33,439 nt of DNA from Akkermansiaceae bacterium (GCA_021733795.1 JAIPKB010000038.1:1-33439); one strand, 5' to 3'. Positions 7,579 through 17,121 are shown, numbered from the stretch's first letter. Numbers and translations: made by a program. Notes: a model not told the origin generated them from the letters alone.

Positions 7579-10422
7579 TTATTCCGCCATCTCGATGGCC
7601 GGCAGCAGATCCCGCCAGGGGCGCGGGTTTTCCTGGGATTCGCGCAGGCCGAAGACGATCATCGACGGCTCATCCGCCGGCGCGGTCCAACGCTGGCGTG
7701 GTGTTAGATCCTGGCCAACCTTGCGGATGCAATCGGGGTGTTGCACGGAGTCCTTCCAGAAATAGCAGTCCATCCGCAGGTCGTTGGCGCGGACAAAGGC
7801 ACCGTAATGCACCGCGAGCTGCGGATCGCGCCAGGTGGCGACCTTGAGCCAGTAGTTCGGTACGGCCGAGACGCCCGGCTGGTCGACGGCGGAATTGGCT
7901 CCGATATTGGATGGCAGATAGTGGAGGTAGGCCCCCAAGCGCCACGGGACGTCGCCGCTGTTTTCGATCCACCTGAGTCGGGCCTCGAAGAACGGGCGTC
8001 CGGCATGAAACGTGAGCCGCTCACCGGCGCGGAACGAGGGCGCGGCAGCGCGGTGGCACTCCACGTCCACGACGAGTTTGCCAGCGGTTTGCGACACCAC
8101 CGTAAGTTTCGGCGGTTGGTCCGGATGCGGCCAATCCATGGTGGCTCTCATGATGACATGGAGCACGCAGGTAAACGCCCCCAACTCCGTCCACGGGGCA
8201 GTGTCACTGGCGCGCCACTGGATCCGGTTGAAGATCGCGTCGCCGGGCGCGTCCTTCACCGCCCGCAGCGCCCCGGTATCGATCACATGGCCTGCGGCCG
8301 TCGGCTCGAATCGCACCTCGTTCCCAATCACCGGCAGCGGCACGGTCCGGCCCGGCGGTGGCGCGGCGTCACCCGGCTCGATCTCCGCCGCGCGGACCAT
8401 GCCGGCGTGGAGTTCGTGCATGCGGGCGTTGACCCGGGTTGCGGTGTTCACCAACGGGACATACGGTTCGTCCGCCTCATTGACGAGGCCATAGCTGCTG
8501 TTCTCGGGAAAGGTTGCACTGATCCCCAGCGCCGGTTCGTCCGACCACATGAAATAGTGCGAGCCCACCATGAACGGCAGCGCGAACAAGGTGCGCTGCA
8601 TCGCGGCATAACAACGCGCCTTCTGCTCCACCGTGTCGACCCGCATGCCCGCGCCCTGGGTGCAGGGCAGCGGCTTGCCGTCACGATCCACCGCGTCGAG
8701 CGACGGAAACCCCCACTCGGTTAGAATCATGGGCCGCTGGCAAAGACCGAATTTCGCTTTCAGGTGGTCTTCCAAACCGATCACTTCCTCGCTCCGCAGG
8801 TCCACCCGCGGATAGACATTCACCGTGACAACCTCGCAATGGGCACCCGCCCGCCGCCACGCGGGTTCAGGGGCATCATGGGCGAACCGGCAACCTAACA
8901 CCATGTGGTGCGGATCATGGCGGCGCACCGCCGCGGCCGTGATCCGGAAGTAACGCTCCGCCACCTCCGTGATGAAGGTGTCCAGCGCGGCCCTTGCCCG
9001 GTCGTTGAGCGGTTGCGGCAAATCGATCGGCGGCAACAATTGGTCGAACCCGGTAAAGGCACTGCCAAAGCCCGCGTTGAACGCGCCGATGTCATCCGCA
9101 AACGAGCGGCGCAGCGAGGCAACCAGGGCGGATTTCCCCGCAGCCGACGCCGGCAGCCCGGCGCCGCCCTCGACCAGCCCCCACGGACGATGGCTCTTGC
9201 CCCACCATTCCAGTTCGTTGTCGAGGTAGTACCCGATCAGCCATGGATCATCGCGGCGGGGCGTGCAGAAGCTCCGCGCACGCAGTTCGCAGAACCGCTC
9301 GAAGCGCGGATCGAAGACATCGGGGAAGCCGGTCCAGGTGGTTTTCCCGACCAAGGCCGCCACACTTGAAAAGGCGGCACCGAAGCCGATCGACTGGGCG
9401 TGTGTCATCCCGAGGCGGCAGGCCGCCGGCGACGGATTGGTTCCCAGCGTCGTGAAATTCCACTCCCGCAAGCGCCGGACCGCGTCTTTCGCCCATTCCT
9501 CTTCGCTGCCGAATTTCCGCTCGACCACCTGATGATACGGCGCGAACCCGAGTGCCTCGCAATGGTGACTTTGATAGGAAACGTGGTCGGTGCCGATACT
9601 CAGCGTCGACCTCCCGGCCGGATCGACCAACCACCACGTCCCGGCGTCTCGTTCCACCCGGAAAAAACCGCTGGTTTCGCGCGGCTCGCCGGTTGCCAGT
9701 GGCGATGAACGGAACGCGGGAAACCCGGGCAGCGCGGCGGCTGGCGCGGCGGTCCCGATGACCACCGCGACGTTGTCGAAGGTGGCTGGCAGCGAGTTGG
9801 CTAACAACGCCGGCCGCCCATGGTCCACCGCCTTGCCGGCCAGCGGCCGCAGGCAGCGGAAAACCGCCGAGTCCCCCACGAAGACCTCGCCGCGGATACT
9901 GGCCCGGCCATTTTCGCGATCGATGGCGAGCCGTAGCCGGTAGCTCGTGCCGAATTGCCACTCGCCGGAACCGGACTGCTCCGACACCTCCAGCCGGCTG
10001 CCCGGTTCGATCTGCGCGTTCCAGACACCGTCCAACATTTCCGACAACTCGACGAAGCGCCTCGATCCATCCGGCGAATCCACCAGCGCGAGATGCCAGA
10101 AGTTGCCCTCGTCCACCATCACCGCGACCCCCGCGGTCCGCCAATCCCCGGACGGCGACCGGAGCGGCGTGATGAGCGCCTCGACCGTTAGCTCCCGGCC
10201 CGCCGGGGCATCCTTCACCAGCGCGACGCCGCGCTGGCCTTTGACGTCGGCCCGCAGCGCGCCATCGCGCACCTCGAAGCCGATATCATTGGCCTCCCAC
10301 GCCGATTCGCCACCGGATCCGTCCGGGTAACGGCTGAAATCATCGTTGAAACGAAACACCGGCTCTGCGGCCAAGGCCAGCGGGAACCCCAAACAAACAG
10401 CGGAAAACAAACGGAATATCAT
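7579..10422 (-). CDS. exported clan GH-A glycoside hydrolase with N-terminal LamG-like domain (agarase-like)
   Basis: A protein of 947 residues. The ATG at 10422 starts a clear signal peptide (MIFRLFSAVCLGFPLALAAE); the frame is open further upstream, but that part does not look real. Residues about 20-230 form a LamG/concanavalin-like beta-sandwich (FNDDFSRYPDG, FWHLALVDSPDGSRR). Then SGFFRVERDAGTWWLVDPAG opens a TIM barrel like those annotated as beta-agarase or GH50/GH42-like. The likely acid/base is E403 in YYLDNELEWW and the likely nucleophile E569 in MILTEWGFPSLD. The C-terminal third is beta-rich. Clan GH-A membership is well supported by the NE...TEWG pair; the exact family and substrate are not. 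It would be the first gene if the three minus-strand genes are co-transcribed, although the gap to GH109 is about 225 bases. Confidence 0.75.
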   Translation of the reverse strand: MIFRLFSAVCLGFPLALAAEPVFRFNDDFSRYPDGSGGESAWEANDIGFEVRDGALRADVKGQRGVALVKDAPAGRELTVEALITPLRSPSGDWRTAGVAVMVDEGNFWHLALVDSPDGSRRFVELSEMLDGVWNAQIEPGSRLEVSEQSGSGEWQFGTSYRLRLAIDRENGRASIRGEVFVGDSAVFRCLRPLAGKAVDHGRPALLANSLPATFDNVAVVIGTAAPAAALPGFPAFRSSPLATGEPRETSGFFRVERDAGTWWLVDPAGRSTLSIGTDHVSYQSHHCEALGFAPYHQVVERKFGSEEEWAKDAVRRLREWNFTTLGTNPSPAACRLGMTHAQSIGFGAAFSSVAALVGKTTWTGFPDVFDPRFERFCELRARSFCTPRRDDPWLIGYYLDNELEWWGKSHRPWGLVEGGAGLPASAAGKSALVASLRRSFADDIGAFNAGFGSAFTGFDQLLPPIDLPQPLNDRARAALDTFITEVAERYFRITAAAVRRHDPHHMVLGCRFAHDAPEPAWRRAGAHCEVVTVNVYPRVDLRSEEVIGLEDHLKAKFGLCQRPMILTEWGFPSLDAVDRDGKPLPCTQGAGMRVDTVEQKARCYAAMQRTLFALPFMVGSHYFMWSDEPALGISATFPENSSYGLVNEADEPYVPLVNTATRVNARMHELHAGMVRAAEIEPGDAAPPPGRTVPLPVIGNEVRFEPTAAGHVIDTGALRAVKDAPGDAIFNRIQWRASDTAPWTELGAFTCVLHVIMRATMDWPHPDQPPKLTVVSQTAGKLVVDVECHRAAAPSFRAGERLTFHAGRPFFEARLRWIENSGDVPWRLGAYLHYLPSNIGANSAVDQPGVSAVPNYWLKVATWRDPQLAVHYGAFVRANDLRMDCYFWKDSVQHPDCIRKVGQDLTPRQRWTAPADEPSMIVFGLRESQENPRPWRDLLPAIEMAE

Positions 10423-10441
10423 GATCAGGTAGCAGACATAA

Positions 10442-10824
10442 CGCGACCCCAAGCGCGTTTCGATCATCCAGGACAACCCATGCCCACCGGCAGTCACTTG
10501 GACTCTCGCGGTGTTTCCCGATAGCCAAAGCCTCACCCGCCTCCATCCGGAAGGTTTCATCTGCCAGGCAGAGTGGGTTGCGCTCCACAAGAAGAGTCAT
10601 GACATCCGCTTCACGCTCAATGGCCATGTGTTGAACGATGGAGCGGGCCGGATGGATGCCGCGCATAAGGATGATTTCGAGAGCTCCGCCGCGGGCGTGA
10701 TTGCGAAGGATCTCTCCGATCAGAAAGGCTCGTCACCGTGGACGCCAAGGAAGTGACCCGGGTGAAAGATGGTGGCGATGCCAACCGTATTTATGGCATG
10801 GCTTTGCGTCTATTTCTTTTTTAA
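10442..10824 (+). pseudogene. gene remnant with frameshift upstream of the GH106 gene
   Basis: The gap 10423-10865 separates divergent genes. Its plus strand reads as a protein-like frame after the TAA at 10439 (RVSIIQDNPCPPAVTWTLAV, then WVALHKKSHDIRFTLNGHVL). Near 10730 the sensible reading passes to another frame (VTVDAKEVTRVKDGGDANRI) and stops at 10822-10824. It resembles the beta-rich C-terminal tail of a secreted carbohydrate-active enzyme, perhaps a heparinase-type lyase, but I cannot name the family. Promoters for the divergent genes must lie in or near this stretch; I see no convincing -35/-10 pair. The remnant is inferred from amino-acid style only. Confidence 0.35.
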
Positions 10825-10865
10825 GACAGCGGTGAAGGAAACAACTCAACTCTGAGAAATAAGAA

Positions 10866-13800
10866 ATGATGACCGATATGAAACCCACCCTGATTGCATG
10901 CGTTGCTTTGGTATTGTCCGGCTCACCGGTTATTGGGGCGGATGTTCCGCAACCGGTAGCGGGGGATCTTGCGCAGGATTTCAAACTTCCGCCCCACGAA
11001 GCAAAGCCGTGGGTCTATTGGTGGTTCGAGGGTGGTTACGGCAATCCTGAAGGAATGGCCAAAGACATGGCCGCGATGAAGGATAAAGGCATCGGTGGCG
11101 TGATGCACATGCAGACGAGCAACCAGGGCGGACGGCCAGTGCCCAACGAGCCCGAAATGCTCGGCCCCGAGTGGGATGCCTGGTTTGGTGAGGCCCTGCG
11201 CCTGGCGAACGCCGCAGACATGACCATGGCGGCGAGCATTGTCGATGGCTGGTCTCATGGCGGCGGCTGGGTGGGCAAGGAGGATGGCGCCAAGCAGTTG
11301 GTGTATTCGGAGATTCAAGTCGATGCCCCGGGGTTGTTGGATGTGCCGTTGCCCATGCCGCTGAGGCGCTTGAATGTCTATCACGATGTGGCGGTGGTGG
11401 CGTTCAAGGAGAAGGGCGCGCCACCGCCGATACCGCAGGAAGTCAATGCCAACAGTACTAAAAATGATGATACGGGGGACAATTGGCAGGCAATTCATGC
11501 CGTGGATGGGGATCCGGAAACATGCTGGGGCACCCAAGAGCCGTGCAAGCCGCAATCCCCGGCACGATTGGACCTGACATTTGCCAAGCCGCTCACTGTC
11601 ACCAGTGCGTTTGTTGCCGGGATGCCCAAGTCCGGGCCCAAGGAGGCTGAAATCCTGACTTCCGACGATGGCACGACGTTCAAGGCCGTCGCACGTTTCA
11701 CGATGGAGCCCGGCGAACAAAAGCGGGTGGAATTTCCGGCGGCGACCGCCCGTTACTTCCGCCTGTTGATTCCCGCGGCCCACACCCCGGATCTTCAATT
11801 GGCCGGGTTCCAATTGCTACGCCAGGGCGATCTGCCGGTGCAACGCAGAGGCATCAAGTATTGGGCGTTCAAGTCTTCCAATTTCTCATTTTTCGGGTGG
11901 CCTCCAAAACCATACGCGGCGTTGGAAGAGGAGTATCCCGAGGACGGTGCCTGCGATGTTTCAGCCGCCGACGTGGTGGACTTGTCGAAGCATCTGCAAC
12001 CTAATGGAATGCTCGATTGGAAGTTTCCGGCCGGGCGATGGACGGTGTTGCGCTTCGGATGGACACCCTTGGCGGAACCCGCCCGGATGGGCAATGGCGG
12101 CGGCTATGAGGCGGATGTACTGAGCGCCAAGTGTGCCGACCTGATGATGGATCACCCGGCCAAACGCATGCGTGAGTTGAGCGTCAAACATGCCGGCGGC
12201 GCGCCCATCTACTTCCACACCGACAGTTGGGAGATCGGCCTTGGCGCAAAAGGCCAGCAACCGACATGGACGGACGATTTCCGTCAGCAATTCCAGAAAC
12301 GCCGGGGCTACGACCTGGTGACCTGGCTGCCTGCCATGGCCCGGCGCATCGTCGATGGCCGTCAGACCACCGACCGTTTCCTCTGGGATTATCGCGCAAC
12401 GGTGGCGGATCTGCTGGCGGACTATTACGGACGCCTGCAGGAACGTGCGCACCAGATGAACGGCGGCATGGCCTCGGAATCAGGTTATGGAACCTATCCG
12501 ATACCGCACATGGACGGACTGAAGGTATTCGGCAGGTCTGACCGACCGATGGCGGAATTCTGGCATGGCGGGCTCACCTGGGCGGTGCAGTTGCGGCAAC
12601 AGATTGATGTGATGCGGACGGCAGCCTCCGCCGCGCGGATTTATGGCAAGCGGTTCGTGCAAGCTGAAACGCTTACCTTCGGACCAACGGAAGGCCTGTT
12701 TGAACGCCCCATGAAATACCGCAAGACCCTCCACCAGGCTTGGGCACGAGGACTGAACCAGGCGGTGATCCACAAATACACTCATCAGCCAGCCGACGAG
12801 AAACCTGGAATGATAGATTATGACATCTTCAACCGGAACTTTTCATGGTGGCCGCTGGCCGATGGGCTCATCGGTTATATGGGGCGGTGTCAGTTTCTTC
12901 TTCAGCAGGGCGATTTCGTGGCGGATGCGGCGTATTTCGTCGGTGACGGATCATTCCGCTTCGTGCCGGCCAAGGAGTTTCTCGTTCCGGAATTGCCCAC
13001 CGGCTACGACTACGACGGAATCAACGCCGAGGTGCTCCTCACCCGTGCTGAAGTGACAGACGGACGTCTGGTATTGCCTCCCTGCAAGTCTAGTCCCGGA
13101 GCGAGTGGCGGCAGCGGCCCGAGTTACCGTTATCTGGTGCTGACCGATCCGCAATGCGTGACCATGACCGTCGCAACCCTTGGTAAAATCCATCAACTCG
13201 TCGAGGCCGGGTTGACGCTGGTCGGCAAGCGCCCGCTGCGAACCCCGGGCCTGAGCAAACTGAAACAATCGGAAGCCGTTTTCAAGGGGCACGCTGATGC
13301 CTTGTGGGGTGCGGATTCCGGTGACACAGGGGATCGGCTCGTGGGCAAGGGCCGGGTCATCTGGGGCCGACCGGTTGGTGGGATTCTGGCCACAGATGGG
13401 ATCGTTCCCGATTGCGAGGCGAGCGCGGCTGGCCAACCGTATGCGCTCGCCTGGTTGCACCGCCGGGTCGACTCGGATGAGATCTACTTTCTATCCAATC
13501 CGCTGGACCAACCGGCGGAGGTGGCGGTGACCGTGCGTGCCAAGGGCAGAGTGGTCCAGTTGTTCGATCCGCTCGATGGTTCGTCGCGGGACTTGCCAGA
13601 GAACAGTGTGGGAACGGACGGACGGACCACCGTGCCGCTGCATTTCGAGCCGGACCAGGCGTTGTTTCTGGTGCTGAGTGACGGCACGCCGACCGCCCCG
13701 GACGGCGTGAATTTCCCCGAACTCAAGCCGATCATGACGGTTGAGGGACCATGGAACGTGACCTTTGATGCCGCATGGGTCAAACCCTTGCCGCCTTCCG

Positions 13801-15434
13801 TTGCGCCGGGTTCCAAGGAGGTGTCGCTGGTCATGGCACAACTGACGGATTGGAGCAAACGACCCGAAGATGGCATCAAAAACTACAGCGGCACGGCAAA
13901 CTATCGGAAATCATTCAGTCTCCCGGCCGGCGTTCGACCGAATCAGCCCATGGTCCTTGACGTCGGAGTTGTCATGGAAATGGCGCGGGTCGATATCAAT
14001 GGGCAGGATCTGGGCGTGGTGTGGTGTCCACCGTGGCGGGTGACGATTCCGCCGGGCCTGCTGAATGCCTCCGATAACCAACTGGTGATCACTGCGGCCA
14101 ATACCTGGAACAACCGTTTGTCTGTCGATGCCAAGTTGCCGGACACCGAACGGCTCACTCATTGCCGCGCCGGCGGCAATGGTCTCCAATCCGCCGGATT
14201 GCTAGGCCCGGTGATGCTCCGCATGGGTATCTCGGTGGCCGCCAAGGTGCCAGTTAGAACCGCTGCCTCCCGTTCCACCGTGGCGGCCAATCCCGCGGCT
14301 CTTGCGAGCGACGGCGTCACCGCGGCCACCATCACCGTGACCCTCAGGGATGCCTCCGGCAATCCCGCCTCCGGCAAGACCGTGACGCTGGTCTCTAGCC
14401 GTGGCGCGGTGGACACGATTGAGGCGGCCCCGGGCGATTCCGGCAAGAACGGTGTCGTGACCTTCCCCGTGAAATCCACGATGGCGGGGGCGGCGGTCTT
14501 CAGTGCCAGGAATGTGACTGACCACATGGTCATCACTCCAACAGCCATAGTCACGTTCGTGCCGGGCCCGCCACATCCCGGAAACTCCGCGGTGCTGGCC
14601 TCACCCTCCCTGGTCCCGGCAGACGGCACCACCGCCGCCACGGTCAGCGTGACCTTGCAGGATGCCTCCGGCAATCCGGTTTCCGGCAAAGCCGTGACCT
14701 TGGTTTCCAGCCGTGGTTCGAAGGACACGGTCGTGGCGCCCCCGGGACCTTCCGATGCCAAGGGCCTGGTGACCTTCAGCGTGACCTCCGCCACCCCGGG
14801 ATCGGCCGTCCTGCGCGCCACCGCCGCCAACCTTGCCAACTCTCTAACACAGACTGTGACCTTCACCCGCCTGGCATCCTTTGCCGAAACCAACCTGGAT
14901 ACTTCGGCTGGCGCGAGTGGCTCGGAGATCCGGAATGACGGCACGCTGGTCAGGGCCTGTTACTTCGGTGAAGCCACTGACATCACGGTGCACGGCGTGC
15001 CCTTCAAAGGTGCGGCCAATGCCGCCGGCGACACGGCCCTGTCCGGTACGTGGGGAGGCTCGGCGCGGCTGGACTACTTTCCCGCCCCAGCCGATGCCAA
15101 TTACAAAAAGCTCGTCAATTCGCTGTTGCAAGCCCCGGCAGACACGACCGGAATCAAGCCGACCCTCACCATCGGCGGGCTGACAGTCGGGCACACCTAC
15201 CGCTTGCAAATCATCTGCAACCTGCCGCGCAACGGGGTTGTTGAAGTGGCCGGCAGCAGGCATCAATTGGCTAACGGCGAGGTCAAAACGCCGGCCCTCC
15301 TGATCGCCACTTGGGTGGCCTCCAATGATGCGCTCACCATGCGCTGGATCGGCCAGGGCGTGCCCGGCAACCCAGTGCATTTCACCGCCTACGCCGTCCA
15401 CGACCTGGGGCCGGACAAGACGAATGAAAAATAA
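10866..15434 (+). CDS. GH106 alpha-L-rhamnosidase with discoidin-like insert, two Big-1 repeats and C-terminal module X
   Basis: A 1,522-residue exported enzyme predicted to remove alpha-L-rhamnose. The signal peptide is MKPTLIACVALVLSGSPVIGA; the start could be 10866 or the in-frame ATG at 10878, and only weak A-rich sequence precedes either. The GH106 core starts at PPHEAKPWVYWWFEGG. A discoidin/F5-8C-like domain is inserted at about residues 195-320 (AVDGDPETCWG ... TARYFRLLIPA). Likely catalytic glutamates are E456 in HTDSWEIGLG and E601 in VQAETLTFG. A galactose-binding-like beta-sandwich occupies about 958-1118 (YSGTANYRKSF, INGQDLGVVW). Two tandem Big-1 (invasin-type Ig) repeats fill about 1131-1335 (VTAATITVTLRDASGNP; TTAATVSVTLQDASGNP). 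Module X (about 1341-1522) is shared with the GH78 protein. The adhesin-like tail suggests display at the cell surface. Confidence 0.93.
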   Translation: MMTDMKPTLIACVALVLSGSPVIGADVPQPVAGDLAQDFKLPPHEAKPWVYWWFEGGYGNPEGMAKDMAAMKDKGIGGVMHMQTSNQGGRPVPNEPEMLGPEWDAWFGEALRLANAADMTMAASIVDGWSHGGGWVGKEDGAKQLVYSEIQVDAPGLLDVPLPMPLRRLNVYHDVAVVAFKEKGAPPPIPQEVNANSTKNDDTGDNWQAIHAVDGDPETCWGTQEPCKPQSPARLDLTFAKPLTVTSAFVAGMPKSGPKEAEILTSDDGTTFKAVARFTMEPGEQKRVEFPAATARYFRLLIPAAHTPDLQLAGFQLLRQGDLPVQRRGIKYWAFKSSNFSFFGWPPKPYAALEEEYPEDGACDVSAADVVDLSKHLQPNGMLDWKFPAGRWTVLRFGWTPLAEPARMGNGGGYEADVLSAKCADLMMDHPAKRMRELSVKHAGGAPIYFHTDSWEIGLGAKGQQPTWTDDFRQQFQKRRGYDLVTWLPAMARRIVDGRQTTDRFLWDYRATVADLLADYYGRLQERAHQMNGGMASESGYGTYPIPHMDGLKVFGRSDRPMAEFWHGGLTWAVQLRQQIDVMRTAASAARIYGKRFVQAETLTFGPTEGLFERPMKYRKTLHQAWARGLNQAVIHKYTHQPADEKPGMIDYDIFNRNFSWWPLADGLIGYMGRCQFLLQQGDFVADAAYFVGDGSFRFVPAKEFLVPELPTGYDYDGINAEVLLTRAEVTDGRLVLPPCKSSPGASGGSGPSYRYLVLTDPQCVTMTVATLGKIHQLVEAGLTLVGKRPLRTPGLSKLKQSEAVFKGHADALWGADSGDTGDRLVGKGRVIWGRPVGGILATDGIVPDCEASAAGQPYALAWLHRRVDSDEIYFLSNPLDQPAEVAVTVRAKGRVVQLFDPLDGSSRDLPENSVGTDGRTTVPLHFEPDQALFLVLSDGTPTAPDGVNFPELKPIMTVEGPWNVTFDAAWVKPLPPSVAPGSKEVSLVMAQLTDWSKRPEDGIKNYSGTANYRKSFSLPAGVRPNQPMVLDVGVVMEMARVDINGQDLGVVWCPPWRVTIPPGLLNASDNQLVITAANTWNNRLSVDAKLPDTERLTHCRAGGNGLQSAGLLGPVMLRMGISVAAKVPVRTAASRSTVAANPAALASDGVTAATITVTLRDASGNPASGKTVTLVSSRGAVDTIEAAPGDSGKNGVVTFPVKSTMAGAAVFSARNVTDHMVITPTAIVTFVPGPPHPGNSAVLASPSLVPADGTTAATVSVTLQDASGNPVSGKAVTLVSSRGSKDTVVAPPGPSDAKGLVTFSVTSATPGSAVLRATAANLANSLTQTVTFTRLASFAETNLDTSAGASGSEIRNDGTLVRACYFGEATDITVHGVPFKGAANAAGDTALSGTWGGSARLDYFPAPADANYKKLVNSLLQAPADTTGIKPTLTIGGLTVGHTYRLQIICNLPRNGVVEVAGSRHQLANGEVKTPALLIATWVASNDALTMRWIGQGVPGNPVHFTAYAVHDLGPDKTNEK

Positions 15435-15863
15435 AACAACAACTCATATGAAAGAAATAACAAAGATAATACCGATGTGTGTGTTGCTGGGGGCTGGTGT
15501 GATCCCCGGGCGGCTATAACCGCCCCTACAGGCCGACTGTGGACAACGGTTTCGATATTCCATCCATGGCGTCCTACAACATGGCGGACTTTGTCAAAAT
15601 GGTGCGGCAGGCAGGCGGCGGCAGGATCGTGGTGATTATGTATCACGGCGTTCCGGACATGGAACATCCGCCTTGCTCGGTGGACCCAACGGTATTCAAG
15701 GAGCAGATGCAGTACTTGAAGGACAATAATTACAAGGTCATCGGCTTGCGCGACCTGGCCGAATATGTGGATCCGCTAAAAGCCTCCAAACTGCCGCTGA
15801 CAGCAAAAGAGTTCAAAGAGTCAGGCGCGGTTGTGTTGGCGGAGGAAGTGAAGCCTTATGCAA
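14886..15863 (+). repeat. duplicated block, copy 1 (module X plus deacetylase-like gene)
   Basis: From 14886 the 3' end of the GH106 gene and the following deacetylase-like sequence are closely related to 22157-23356. Shared stretches include GTLxRxxxFGEA, HGVPFKGAANA, NYKKLVNSLLQAPAD and HTYRLQIICNLPRNGV, then FDIPSMASYN, DFVKMVRQA and AEEVKPYA in the next gene. The spacing between stop codon and next ATG is also alike (13 and 12 bases). This copy lacks most of the deacetylase N-terminus. Confidence 0.85.
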
Positions 15864-16435
15864 ATTCTGCCAATGAACTTCAATATTTTGCTCTCCCCAA
15901 CCTGCCTGGTGGTCAAATTGAAAAAACCACGATTCGTGTGATGGCGCCGTACGCTCTGGATGTGACCGCCATCGCGCCTGTCGTGCGGTTGCCCGACGGT
16001 GCCACGATTGTTCCGGCGCCCGAAGTCGCTAGGGACTTCAGCAAGCCGCAGACCTACACCGTTGCCTGCAAGGACGGCACAGAGACGATCTATACCGTGA
16101 TTGTGAACAAGGTCGCTGCCAGTGCCGACAAAGACATGTTGGAATTTGTCATGCCGGGTGCGGGTTCAATCCCGATTTCCAGCACCCGCATTGGCGTGTC
16201 TGTGGCCATGAACACGGATGTGACAAAACTCGCGCCAACCTTGACGGCATCGCCTTTAGCCCAGATTGTTCCCGCATCGGGCACGCCGCGTGATTTCACC
16301 AATCCGCAGACCTACACCGTCACGGCCCAGGATGGTTCATCAAAGGTCTATACCGTTGCCGTAGTCAAGAGCGGCCAGCCGAACACCTTCACCTGGGGCA
16401 AGGCGGAGACTGGCAATTGGAGCGATGCTTTCTGA
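15448..16435 (+). pseudogene. broken polysaccharide deacetylase-like protein with DUF5018-like repeats
   Basis: The ATG at 15448 encodes a signal-peptide-like start (MKEITKIIPMCVLLGAGVIPG) but stops at 15517-15519. The related sequence continues in the next frame from about 15512 (GYNRPYRPTVDNGFDIPSMA; first downstream in-frame start about 15539). It covers only the C-terminal third of a NodB-type polysaccharide deacetylase (RIVVIMYHGVPDMEHPP, MQYLKDNNYKVIGLRDLAEY); the catalytic TFDD and HxxxH regions are absent. Two DUF5018-like repeats follow (YTVACKDGTETIYTVIV; YTVTAQDGSSKVYTVAV), then FTWGKAETGNWSDA, which normally opens a beta-strand-repeat region, and a stop. Compared with the copy at 22718, the N-terminus is lost at a palindrome (15508-15525). 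It probably makes no active enzyme, though a short secreted protein is possible if the 15539 start is used. Confidence 0.75.
15508..15525. repeat. palindrome GGGCGG-CTATAA-CCGCCC at a deletion junction
   Basis: Perfect 6-base arms flank a 6-base loop. The element lies exactly where the signal-peptide frame of the broken deacetylase gene meets the out-of-frame remainder. The paralogous gene has a near-palindrome at the equivalent site (23001-23020, GGGGCaGTT-AC-AACcGCCCC), where it encodes GSYNRP. Confidence 0.6.
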
Positions 16436-17121
16436 GGGTTAGTGGAGTCATCTCCGGCGGTCATCGCCTTATTTACGACGGGGGAGGCACGATCTTTGAT
16501 GGCGGGGCTAACGCGAATTTCAGCACCTTGTTCGTCGCCACCAAAGGAACCAATACCTACAGCGGCGGAACCATCATTAACGGGGAGCGGGTCTGGCAGT
16601 ATTGTAAAGAACAGCCGCTTGGAACAGGTCCTGTCACCCTGAATGGCGGCCAGCTTATTTGTGGCAAAATGACCAATCCTTTGATTGTGAATGGCGGCCG
16701 AATCGCGGGTGGCGGCACGGAGTGGAACGCGCCCATTACCGTCAACGTGATTGCCATGCTTAACGGATCGTGCAGTTTCAATCAAACGAGTGGTGGAATC
16801 AGCGGCCCCGGCGGTCTGACCATGGAAGGTACCCAGTCCACCTGGTCCATTATCAACCAGGGCGTTGTGTCCCTCTATAGCACAAACACCTACACGGGTT
16901 CGACAACAGTCAAGCAGGGAACCCTGTCGCTCGCCAATGCCCGCAGTCTGAGTGACAAGACCGAGGTCAGCATTTCTGAAGGTGCGATACTGGACCTGAG
17001 TTTCAAGGGTGAAACGCGCATCAGCAAGCTCTATTTCGATGGCAAGTTACAGCCCGCAGGCACCTATAGCGCGGCGAATGCTCCCAAGTTCATCAAGGGC
17101 AAAGGGGCACTCAGGAATTAG
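16417..17121 (+). pseudogene. autotransporter-associated beta-strand repeat region, fragment of the preceding gene
   Basis: This 234-residue frame overlaps the end of the preceding fragment and is shifted relative to it. It consists of passenger-type beta-helix repeats: RVSGVISGGHRLIYDGGG, TNTYSGGTIINGERVW, LGTGPVTLNGGQL, TNTYTGSTTVKQGTLSL and a typical ending, FDGKLQPAGTYSAANAP ... IKGKGALRN. Such repeats normally follow an opening like FTWGxAxxGNWSDA in one long protein. Here the segment between GNWSDA and RVSGVISG is missing and the frame changes at about 16430-16440, so a deletion probably split the gene. It has no signal peptide of its own. The first frame base is a TTG. The intact protein would be a surface passenger; the fragment is probably not functional. 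Confidence 0.7.

Noticed and set aside
10423..10590. N-terminal extension of the clan GH-A protein from 10590
   Set aside because: A good signal peptide begins at 10422; the upstream part lacks export or domain features.
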